Shown here one piece after another: positions 22,670-32,285 of a stretch of 64,000 nt of DNA. Source of the DNA: Suillus spraguei. Lineage: Eukaryota > Basidiomycota > Agaricomycetes > Boletales > Suillaceae. The translations under genes and the position numbers were made by a program. The stretch covers positions 1 to 64,000 of the forward strand of contig JABCPU010000216.1 of assembly GCA_016800925.1 (NCBI GenBank), read 5' to 3'. The notes under the pieces were generated by a model. That model did not search any database. It was not told where the DNA came from and saw nothing but the letters and a program-made list of their open reading frames with translations. Numbering within the stretch: the stretch's first letter is position 1; the number at the start of each line of letters is the position of its first letter.

Positions 22670-23600
22670 TCATCATCGGCAGGTTTCGAACCTATACAGT
22701 CCAAGAGACAACTAACCATCAGGCTAAGACCGGTTATGATGAAGTTCAAAAGAAACCATCACGAGTGAATATCAAGGCGTCTTCCGATGCAGGTTTCGAA
22801 CCTGTACAAGTACAGAAGAAACAGATTTTGATTTTGTTCTAGCAACTACCTGGCTAAGACCAGTTACGATGAACTTCTAAAGCTAAAGAAACCATCCATG
22901 ACTGTCAAGGCGTGTTCCGATAGAAAAAACAGAAACCTCATCATGGGCAGGTTTTGAACCTGCACAGTCCAAGAGAAACAGATTTTGATTCTGCTGTGGC
23001 AACCACCAGGCTAAGACCAGTTACAGTGGACTATCAATGTGTGTTCCGATAGAAAAAAACCTCGTCGTCGGCAGGTTCCGAACCTGTACAGTCCTAGAGA
23101 AACAGATTCTGATTCTATTGTGGCAACTGTTGGAAGTAGATAGACAACGACGAAGGACTTCATTGTAGTTACTGTATTAGATATCAGCCATCCGGGACTT
23201 TCCGATATTTCCTTCACTTACTCTCAACCGTCTTTCTATCCAAGACTGAAGGTACGTCCATTCTTTATTACATTCGTAGCTATTACTGACTTCTACAGCA
23301 ACTACCTGGCTAAGACCAGTTATGATGAACTTCTAAAGAAACCATCCATGAGTGAATGTTCCGATAGAAAAAATCTGCAGGTTTCAAACCTGCAGTCCAA
23401 GAGAAATAGATTTTGACTACATTGTGGTAACCACCTGGCTAAGACCAGTTACAATGAGCTTCTAGAGAAATCATCCATGAATGAACGCCAAAGTGTGTTC
23501 CAATAGAAAAAGAACTGTAGTTCAGCAGGTTTCGAACCTGCATAGTTTACGAGAAACAGATTTTGATTCTGTTGTGGTAACCACACTGGCTAGGTTCAAG
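22670..23600 (-). repeat. Tandem array of about six tRNA-like repeats (type II, Leu-CAA-like), probably tRNA-derived pseudogenes or a SINE-like array
   Basis: On the - strand each unit has a T-arm GCAGG-TTCGAAA-CCTGC with an RNA polymerase III B-box (GGTTCGAAACC), an anticodon-arm-like ACAGA-ATCAAAA-TCTGT (would read CAA), a long variable region TTCTCTTGGACTG, and CTGGTCTTAGCCAGG upstream. T-arms lie near 22681, 22791, 22949, 23072, 23378 and 23526 (+ coordinates), mostly 120-160 bp apart. In some units the two ends can pair (TCATCG with CGATGA). The D-arm is not canonical, so I do not call functional tRNAs. One unit is split by the LTR-C insertion at 23128. Confidence 0.6.
23128..23297 (+). 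repeat. Solo LTR-C (170 bp, copia-like) with target duplication GCAAC
   Basis: It starts TGTTGGAAGTAG and ends CTGACTTCTACA, imperfect inverted ends. GCAAC is found at 23123-23127 and 23298-23302. Removing it restores the flanking tRNA-like unit (GTGGCAAC followed by TACCTGGC, as in the neighbouring units). Confidence 0.85.
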
Positions 23601-25739
23601 TCTTTACCTCTTTCGTTTGACAACTCACTAGATTTCCCAAGTCAAAAACTTGTGGGGCCCGTGATTTGACAGGGCCCGAAAAAGATGATATGGACAATAA
23701 AGTTCAAGTCTGAACGTCTATGAAGACAATAAGATTGACACTACCACTAAGTATACATAAAGTTTCTAGAAACACAGAAAGAAATCAGCAGATACTAAAA
23801 ACGAGGACAATGAGAACACTGTCACCACCTTGAAGGCCAGACATGGAGGATTGGAGACGGGAGTCTCATCTTCCCACAAGACGGTGGCCACGCAGTAATC
23901 CAGTTCATCCTAAACATAACGTCGAGACCCACACGACCTCGAACTCAACATCAGCAGTGAAAGCACATCAAAGAATCACTGAGGGCATGGAGATTTCAGC
24001 GAAACGTGAACTTGAATCCAAAATTCAAATGGCCGAACGAACGAGGAATCGAACAAGACGAGAGAAGCATACGATTCAAGGTCAAAAGTAACAGACGCAG
24101 GAAGAAGACCGATTTGAATGAGGTCCCGGTGGAAAACACGATATAACCCACTCCCTGGAATAAGTCTACATGATACATTAGAATGGTCGCACGGGGTATT
24201 CCAATGGAAGCACTTACCTTACTAGGAAGATCCTGGGAAGTGGAAGCCTTGGAAGAAGAACACGGTGGCCTGGCTTTCCATAGTATATAAAGGTTGAGAT
24301 CTGAGAGGTTGGTAGCATGGGTAGCATACATGTGCGATGTGTTTGTATGTATTTAGTTACAGTGTTCTGTTTGTCCCCCCCTGATACTTTTTATTCTTAG
24401 GTCTTGTTTCAAGTTGGACACCCCAAGCATAAGGCTCCCAATTGAAGTGTAGCTCTGCAGGGTCTATATAAATACTGCACACAAACTCACTGCATGGATC
24501 CCCCGCCTTCCCTGCAGGGCTTGTTGCAGTACATATTCGGATGAACTATGCTGTCCACGAGGCCTTTTGACAGATACAAACTTTATCCTCACAAGATATG
24601 GTATGATTTCTGTTTGCCCACAAGATTAGTCTTACCAATTTCCTTCAACGGTATTGGTTCAAACAGATCTTATCATCTCGTATAATCCCTGCATTCTGCA
24701 TTGGGTTATTATCTTCTTGAATGATGCGGCGCACTAAGATGACAGCGCTTATTTGAGGTGTCGCCACGGAGAAAATCGTTTCACTTTGCTGCACGAGAAT
24801 AGACGACATGTTTCGCCGAGGGACTGAACAACGAACGTTACGCAGTGATTACCCCAAACCTCATCAATATTCTCCTGAATGTATGATCTATATCATCGCT
24901 GTCGGCTTCGCGCCGCCTAGTACCTGAACGACAATATTACTGTATTACAGTCATTAAACACTCGTTGCACCACAACACCTCATTGAATCACTTTGTCTAT
25001 TACTACACAACAACACAAATGAAGGATTGCATTTGTAAAGTATTCATTGACTTTGCCTGCCATCAAATTTTGAGTCAGGTTACACATGAATTAGTTCGAG
25101 AATAGATCAAACGTTCACTTTCAAAATGACAACTTGGGAAGTTTCAAATTTTCACATGCTTGTCTCACTGCAGTTGAAACTAAAAATGCAAGTGTGAGCG
25201 CAATGCATTGATACACCCGCAGTGGTCACAAATGATCGTACTAAAAAGTGTATGCTTACGAACGCAAACCTGAGCTATGCCAAAAGCATGTCAGAGTACT
25301 TGGACCCAATCAGGGCGGCCTGTAATGATATATTACGTAAGAACCCCACAGTGAGAAGGGAACGTGATGACAAAGCAGACGAAGCCGATGATCACTGAAT
25401 TTAGACTCGTCAGGCGTGGAACCGGAAATTCGGCGAGCGGCAACTTGAAAAGGCCGCAAAGCCGAGAACACCTAGCAAGGTTTAGGTCGCCCCTCTGTCC
25501 TTCACCGTCGTGGTCGATTATCGATTATTATCGGCCGATACTATTGACCGTGACTAAACACAAATATGTCAATTTTGGTATCTGCGCGAGGTAAGCACCG
25601 TGGTAATGACAGAGGCCTATATACTCAACTCCTGTCATCTTTGTAATGGTCGACACTAGCCGGCTACTATATATATATGACTTCAACTTATAAGTAGGCT
25701 GACAGGAATTTTGAAGGTCCATGTGAGTCTCAGTCGCAG
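23601..25739. other. Intergenic region between the tRNA-like array and MFS copy 2
   Basis: 24336-24800 is the partner of the 17064-17700 segment, and 25400-25739 is partly similar to the promoter region of MFS copy 1 (CGGAAATTCGGC, ACTTATAAGTAGGCTGA). TATATATATGAC at 25665 is a likely TATA region about 70 bp before the MFS start. A small open stretch at 23843-24091 is rich in Arg, Thr and Lys and unrecognised. Confidence 0.5.
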
Positions 25740-28017
25740 ATGTCTGCCACAACCGAAATTCCTGTGTCCACGACTGATGGCGTACATGGAATACCAGTAA
25801 GCGCAGTGTCTACCTCACAACGTGATCATGCGCCAGAATCAGATCATCATGCCTCAGAACAGAGTGCTCAGAAGTCGTATAACACCAATAATGACGAGCT
25901 GCTTGCGACAACGAACGATACAGGCGTTTTGATTGTTGATTGGGATGGTCCAGATGATCCTCAAAATCCTAAAAAGTGTGTTACCTCATCAGAAGCAATG
26001 TGGTTGTTGGGCTGGCTCATAATTCTTGCACAGTTGGAGCTATAAACGCAAATGGGCCGCAACAATTATTGTGTCATCGTTTACTTTCATCAGTCCAGTC
26101 TCATCCTCTATGATCGCGCCCGCTACGGGCCAAGTGGCTTCTTCCTTCGGCATTGACAACAGCGTCATACTTGCACTCGCAACATCAATCTTTGTGCTTG
26201 CTTATGGTAAGCGTATTTGGTGGACGTTAAATACCCCACTAATCATTCGAATACGTACCAGCCGTAGGGCCATTATTTTTGGGTCCACTGAGTGAGATCT
26301 ACGGACGGTCACGCGTTTTGCAATTGGCAAATCTATGGTATCTTGGTAAGTGACCTTTACAAGCTATGATATGATTCTCATTCGTGAAATGATAGTGTGG
26401 AATCTTGTCTGTGGATTCGCACAGTCAGAAGCCCAGCTTCTCGTTTTCCGATTTCTTGCTGGCCTAGGAGGCAGCGCGCCTTTGTCGGTAAAGTTGAAAA
26501 TTTTATGTCGAAAATATCTCTTCTGAATGACTTCCCTCTTCAGATTGGCGGTGGTTTTCTTGGCGACTGCTGGAGACCGCATGAACGAGGAAAAGCTGTT
26601 GCTATTTACTCCTTAGCTCCAATGATGGGCCCCGTTATGGGACCTATCACAGGCGCCTGGTTTGTGATTATTCCGTGTTCAACAGCACCATCTAAATTTC
26701 CTCAGGATAGCTGAATACTCCACCTGGAGATGGGTGGTATGTGATGCTTTCGCCAACGGAGAACCGTTCTCATTTATCTGACAGTTCTGGTCTACGTCTA
26801 TTGTGGATGCAATCGTTCAGATCATTGGAGTGTTTACACTTCAAGAGAGTGAGTGATTGACTGGTCGCAATACTCTGATGCTTATGGATTGTATCCAGCT
26901 TACGCGCCCCTCTTATTGGAAAGGAAGGCAGAGCGGATTCGCAGATCGATGGACGCCGAAAAAGTGCCATACAAAGAGATCCGTACCGTTTACGATGACC
27001 AAGATCGCTCGTAAGTCCTTTTATAATCCCAATAAGATGATACCTGAGAACGATGATTTCTATAGTTGGCGGAGCATTATGACTAAATCGCTTACCCGTC
27101 CTTTTTTACTCTTCGCCCATGAGCCGATCGTGCAGATCCTTGGAGTTTACATGGCCTATTTATATGGGACACTTTATCGTAAGACATTTTGTTTTCCGTG
27201 GATGTGATCTCATATATTCTCAGTATTTTTGACGACGATGCCATCGATCTTCCAGGGCGTATACCATCAGTCGGTAGGAATCTCCGGCCTTCATTACATT
27301 GCACTCGGGATAGGATTGACAGGGGCGTCCCAAATAAATGCGAATACGATGGACAAGATTTATGTGTATCTCAAGAATAAGTACGGTGGAGTTGGGAAGC
27401 CAGAGTTCAGACTGCGTTCGTCATATTGTTCTATTGCTTCATTTCTCGCGTACTCATTCAGCGAACCACCAGCTGCTATGATTCCTGGATCTATACTACT
27501 TCCAATCGGGTGCTTGATTGTAGGCTGGACTGCCGAAGCTCATACTTTTTGGATAGGACCAGATATTGTTGGTTTCATTTTCTTAGTATTGTTTACCTAC
27601 TGATCGGTTCCGACAGGGCATCGCGCTTGTAGGAATAGGTATTATTCTGAATTTCCAGTGTATCCAGACCTATATCGTGGATTGCTTTACGCTTCATGCT
27701 GCTTCTGGTGTGTATATTTGATTCCCGTGTTACGGCACATCTCAAATATTGATGTTTCATGTTCAGCTCTGGCCGCTGTCTCCTGTTTGCGGTCACTAGC
27801 AGGCTTTGGATTTCCCTTATTTGCTCCAGCGATGTACAACGCACTCGGGTTTGGCAAAGGCAATACTATTTTGGCAGTTGTCGCAATCGTCATAGGTTGT
27901 CCCGCGTACGTTTTCGTTTTCGTTCCCTCCATTATCGTCCTTAATGATGACTGCAGACCCTGGATAATTTGGCATTATGGGGAGAAGATACGGAACAGCA
28001 GCCGATATGCGCGGTGA
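25740..28017 (+). CDS. Major facilitator superfamily transporter, DHA1 type (copy 2, paralogue of 18879-21165)
   Basis: Exons: 25740-25975, 26034-26206, 26262-26345, 26396-26487, 26544-26659, 26706-26736, 26785-26848, 26899-27010, 27066-27178, 27224-27415, 27473-27567, 27617-27707, 27767-27905, 27957-28017 (532 aa). Exons 2-14 have exactly the same lengths as in copy 1. Only exon 1 differs, by 15 bp, in the N-terminal tail. Substitutions are mostly conservative (for example VAQYSTWRWV versus IAEYSTWRWV), and no stop or frameshift occurs, so both copies appear functional. Intron sequences are also alignable, pointing to a recent DNA-level duplication. Role as for copy 1: membrane efflux carrier of unknown substrate. 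Confidence 0.92.
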
Positions 28018-28194
28018 ATCTTGTGATGACCCTAGCCATCACAATCAGCAATAGGGCCACAATTTTACAGGCTCTGTTACTTGTTGGAGAGAAAAGGAAC
28101 GAGGTGCATCGCGGGTGAATACGGTGCGTCTGTTTGACAGACACCAGGCGGTGGAAACTTTGTTCTGGCCCAGCAGGAGAGTACGCGCCTAAAC

Positions 28195-28311
28195 TCACCT
28201 ACGGGTCAACTCTTCCTCTATTGTACACAAGTGGATATATTTTAGGCCCTGCTAGATATCCAAGAGAGTAATTTGTTGAGATAGGCTGGACAGATCTATA
28301 TATTCGAAGAA
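28195..28311. repeat. MFS 3' flank repeat, copy interrupted by the COQ1 fragment
   Basis: It shares CACAAGTGGATAT, GAGATAGGCTGGACAG and ACAGATCTATATAT with 21340-21440 and with 28715-28810. The partial COQ1 copy starts directly after it, so the flank is present on both sides of that fragment. Confidence 0.6.
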
Positions 28312-28666
28312 TGAATGTCCTTGAGGTCAATTGCACTACTCACAGACGACGAGAGAAAGGGAGCAGCTTCGCTTCCACTCTCTTTCATCTGCAAAATCTC
28401 ACCATGTACAAGATTAGCGATGACACTTGCGATGAGCTCCACCACTTCGTGACTCACTAGCTGACTCAGTGCAGCACTGGCCTTTCCCAGCAGGAAATAA
28501 CCAGCGGGGACAGCCAGCTTATTTCCAAAAGCAGCTGGTGCACTAGGTGCGCCATGACCAAGGGGGGATTTGTCAAGGATGGAGTAAAGAAGCCACATGT
28601 ATCATTTCCACGATCTGTGCTAGGCGCAACTGGGTGGGAGGCAATGTATGGGTGAGTGTCTGATGC
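28312..28666 (-). pseudogene. Partial copy of the neighbouring polyprenyl synthase gene
   Basis: It is colinear with 29706-30061, the middle of the COQ1 exon 1. It encodes words such as PSAPAAFGNKLAV and SHEVVELIASVIANLV. Relative to the parent it lacks 9 bp (CACGTCGTC on the + strand), turning the first aspartate-rich motif LLHDDVLD into LLYSILD, and GGDFLLG is changed to AGYFLLG. It has no start, no second aspartate-rich motif and no downstream exons. A dead, truncated duplicate. Confidence 0.9.
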
Positions 28667-28714
28667 TAACGCGCGGAACATACTTCAAATCAAGATGCCG
28701 CCCAAACTCATCCT

Positions 28715-28900
28715 CTATTATGCACAAGATATATTTTAGGCTCCGCTAGATATCCAAGTTCTGAACGAGAGTATTTATTAAGATAGGCTGGACAGTGGAC
28801 AGATCTATATATTCACTCAATAAGGTGGGAAAGATTATATCTCAATCGCGCGAGAGGGTGTGGCGTGTTAATGATGCCCCCAGAGAACATGCATATGTTG
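28715..28900. repeat. MFS 3' flank repeat, third copy
   Basis: Matches 21355-21540: TATCCAAGTTCTGAACGAGAG, GATAGGCTGGACAGTGGAC, TTATATCTCAATC and the TGATGCCCCCA stretch. It links the MFS 3' flank to the COQ1 gene on this side. Confidence 0.65.
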
Positions 28901-28981
28901 CTATTCCTAATCATCGTTCAAGAAAAAAAACGAATGACGTCCTGTCCCGTCGTGTCACAACACACGGGAATTCTACAGGCC

Positions 28982-30597
28982 TCACCACCGCCTCTTCACA
29001 ACACCCTCCGTCAACCCCTCTAAAGCATCCCTCGCCTCGCTTCTAGGCAATAACGCCAACACTTCCCGTGCTTTCTCAGCATGTATACGTGCTAGCTCGC
29101 GCGTGCGCTCTACACCACGAGAAGAAGAGATGAGTGTTAAGGCCTACACATTGCATGGAAATATAAACGTCAGCCATCGTTTAAATGTGGTTGGTGGGAA
29201 GGGATGCTCACCCTCTCAACATCGCCATCCTTACCAAACCGCCGCTCGATCAGGGCTTCCAGCTCTGGAAACTCCTCAGCTGCGTAGAGTGCGGGTCCCG
29301 TTGCTAGCCCCAGGCGTAGGTCTGCAAAGCCAGGTTTTCCGAGTTGGGCCGTGGAGGAGGAAAAGTCGAGGGTGTCGTCTATGAGCTGCGCAAGGGGTGA
29401 GTACGAACGGAATAGTGTTGAGATATTGTAATGTGACAAGACAATTAAGACCAACGCGTGCAGTGACGAAGTAAAGACCCAAAAGCACAAACAAATACGT
29501 CAAGAACTATGCAAACATACCTGAAATGCAATACCCAAATTCCTCCCATAAGCATAGGCCACTTCCTTCCACACCTCGCCTTCTCTACATCCTCCTAACA
29601 CGACAGCAGCCCGTGCACCTTTAGCCATTAGCGAAGCCGTTTTTAAATAAGTTTTTTTAAGATAGATGGACCATTTATCGGATGATGAGGGTGAGGGGGA
29701 AGAATGAATGTCCTTAAGGTCAATGGCACTACTCGCAGACGACGAGGGAGAGGGAGCAGCGTCGCTTCCACTCCCTTTCATCTGCAAAATCTCACCCTCT
29801 ACAAGATTAGCGATGACACTCGCGATGAGCTCTACCACCTCATGACTCCCTAGCCGACTCAAGGCAGCACTAGCGCGTCCCAGCAGGAAATCACCACCGA
29901 GGACAGCCAGCTTATTTCCAAAAGCAGCTGGTGCACTAGGTGCGCCACGACGAAGAGGAGATTTGTCAAGCACGTCGTCATGGAGTAAAGAAGCCACATG
30001 TATCATTTCCACGATCTGTGCTAGGCGCAACTGGGTAGGAAGCAATGTATGAGTGAGTGCTTGAGAATGAGTTTGATGGAGGAGTGCGGGTGGTGGGATA
30101 TATGGTGGTTGGGGAGGGGGTATGTGTAGTTCGAACGCGCTCTCGAATGATGCGGTATGGTCCGGCATACTGGGATTCCAATCGCATAGGATGTCTTTTC
30201 GAGACAAGGGCGCGTCGAGTTCTTGTTGGCGTCCTCTCGCATTGTCTGCTGCCCAATTTACTTGGGGGAATTCAGCGCCCAGTCCGTTTGTTGCACGCGC
30301 GAAGAGGAGAACGAGGAGAGGCCGGAGTTGTTTGGAGGGGTGGAGAAAGTAATATTGAGCGATGGCATTTAGGGAAGGATGAGAACTGCCAAGGAGGGTG
30401 ATCAGGGAAGTACGCATCTTTTCGAGGTGCGGCGCGAGGAGGACATATGGGTCTGTTTTTGCTGGCGTTGAGGGAGCGGGACGAGCCTGGGGCTGAGCTA
30501 GTGCACTGTGGTGTCGTATACTTCGGGGTCGTGTAATTCTACGCGCATTAGACGCTACACGCATGCTCGCCGTTACTGAAGACGACCATGACCCCAT
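28982..30597 (-). CDS. COQ1: Mitochondrial trans-polyprenyl diphosphate synthase (COQ1 type)
   Basis: Three exons on the - strand: 30597-29521, 29385-29212, 29143-28982 (470 aa). The N-terminus is rich in Arg and Ser without acids (SMRVASNARRITRPRSIRHH), a mitochondrial targeting signal. SKQLRPLLVLL corresponds to the substrate-binding GKxxRP region. LLHDDVLD is the first aspartate-rich motif (DDxxD), and LIDDTLDF, at the start of exon 2, is the second. The enzyme adds isopentenyl units to make the long ubiquinone side chain on the matrix side of the inner membrane. A long Pro/Gly-poor insert around residues 120-170 is fungal in character. Exon phases close exactly. The nearby partial copy (28312-28666) derives from exon 1. 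Confidence 0.92.
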
Positions 30598-30904
30598 CCT
30601 CGACGACGAGATGTGCTCAACGGGAATGCAACGGAGCTACTATTAATTTCCCGTTTTCTATTTTTCCCGCGCTGGCCGAGGATTAATTGATCACGTATCA
30701 ACCCGACTCCAGAGCACTCCATTAAAATACGACCTAGATGATACTACAAGAATCCTGCGAGATATGGTACCTGTATTATTATTCTAATTCACCGCCATGC
30801 GAGGCATAGGTCGCATCACATAAAAAACGCGTCTATTTATTGGCTGCGTCTTCTCCTGCGTACAGCATCAAGTCGCATCCTTCAAGTCGTGCGCTCCAGC
30901 GTGA

Positions 30905-31761
30905 CTACCGTAAAACACCCCCTGGTGACGTAGTCGTACTCCTCGTCCGGCTCTTGCTCTCAGTAGCTGGCGTCCGATTCAGCGGAGACGCTTCGATAGC
31001 ACCGCGGTGTTTGTTCACAGAGGGAGCCAGGTATGCCCCTAGTTTTTTGGCCTGGCATAATGCATCAGTGTTAAATGGAATGAATATGTGAGAGGCCTAC
31101 TTTTGCGCACATAGTCTTCCAATCAGCTTCTGCGCCACCGTTTACAGCGAGTAATAGTAACGGTTCTCTTTGATCTTGTAATTCCGGATTAGCGTCATCT
31201 ACAGGGACGACAACTATTCGTCCAAGCTACACGTGACTCATCAGTCCATGTTAACACAAAGGGAAGTACGCGTGTACAAATACAAATTCGCGTGAACCGG
31301 GGAAGAAAAGAAAAGCAACAACTCACCTCACACTCAGCCATCCCTATCCCGTTCTCATCCCGTTCTTCACCCCTCGTCTCAGCCCACACCTCGGCACTCA
31401 ACCCAGCCAATATCCATATCTCGTCTTTCGATCGCTGTAAAGATATCGTCTGAGAAGGCCCACTATCCGATGTAGCACTACTGTGCGGGTGCGGTGATAT
31501 ACTACATTCTGTCCTCCCTCGTAATGGTGGAGTGTGTCCATTGGCGCTCGACGCGTGAGCGTTAGGGGGCGTCGTATGACCATTGGTACTAGGGTATGTA
31601 GTCGCGTGCGTTGTATTTCTCTCATCCTTCCGACTCCCTGTTGACGAACAGGCAAAAGAAACAATTGCACCCTCTGGTGTCAGAAGGAGTGCAGTGTGAA
31701 TCGTGTCAGCGGGTGAAAGCAGTTGTGTGAGGTAGGTTTGGAGTGTTGAGAGATTTAGCAT
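30905..31761 (-). CDS. Roadblock/LC7-domain protein, LAMTOR2-like (Ragulator/EGO complex)
   Basis: Exons: 31761-31327, 31226-31101, 31051-30905 (235 aa), introns 100 and 49 bp. The N-terminus MLNLSTLQTYLTQLL and TIHTALLLTPEGAIVSFA match the first helix and strand of LAMTOR2-type roadblock domains. A Ser/Thr/Gly-rich insert of about 70 residues follows. The strand and helix pair then reads EIWILAGLSAEVWAE, GRIVVVPV and LLLLAVN, and joining exon 3 gives a last helix MCAKAKKLGAYLAPSV as in relatives. Such proteins form a lysosome/vacuole-surface scaffold for TORC1 and Rag GTPase signalling. The short intron 2 is inferred from frame and family fit. Without it the protein would stop at 31071. Confidence 0.75.
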
Positions 31762-32285
31762 CGTGGTAGGTTGTGCCGTTGGTGAACACGGTAAAATATA
31801 ACAATCCTCGGATCTCGAGGTAGTAGGTCACGATGTGATAATTGAGGGTTGCTCTGAAGTGTTAGTCTCTCCTAGATAGCCCTTTGTAGACGAAGATAAG
31901 TCGTTCCTTCTGGAGTCTGGACCTTTGAATTGGTGGCGGCATGGGTTGACGATAATTCCCACAACACTGCCACAGTTAAAGAACTGAAGTATGATTACAT
32001 CATCTAGTAAGATCAGACATGGAATCCGACTGTCAACGGACGAAATGTAGTTTGTTATGGCCGCTGACGGCTTAAATAACATGATCAGAATTCGAACCCT
32101 TGGAGTACTTAGTACCAGAAACGATTATTGGACGATTATATTCCTTTTTCATTTGAATGACTACCATTGATCCATACCATAGATTGCACACGGGATTTGC
32201 CTCGAGGCTTTATGGCAAAATATATGTAGGACCCTTCCTTATCTTACTTCGCTTCCGAGTCAACTGCTATCTACCATCAAGTTGG
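31762..32285. other. Intergenic region between the LAMTOR2-like gene and the NACHT-WD40 pseudogene
   Basis: Upstream region of the LAMTOR2-like gene. No domain-bearing frame was found on either strand. Confidence 0.5.

Noticed and set aside
26700..26740. Nonsense mutation in MFS copy 2 (GCTGAATAC)
   Set aside because: The TGA is out of frame. With the exon 6 boundaries at 26706-26736 the codons read IAEYSTWRWV.
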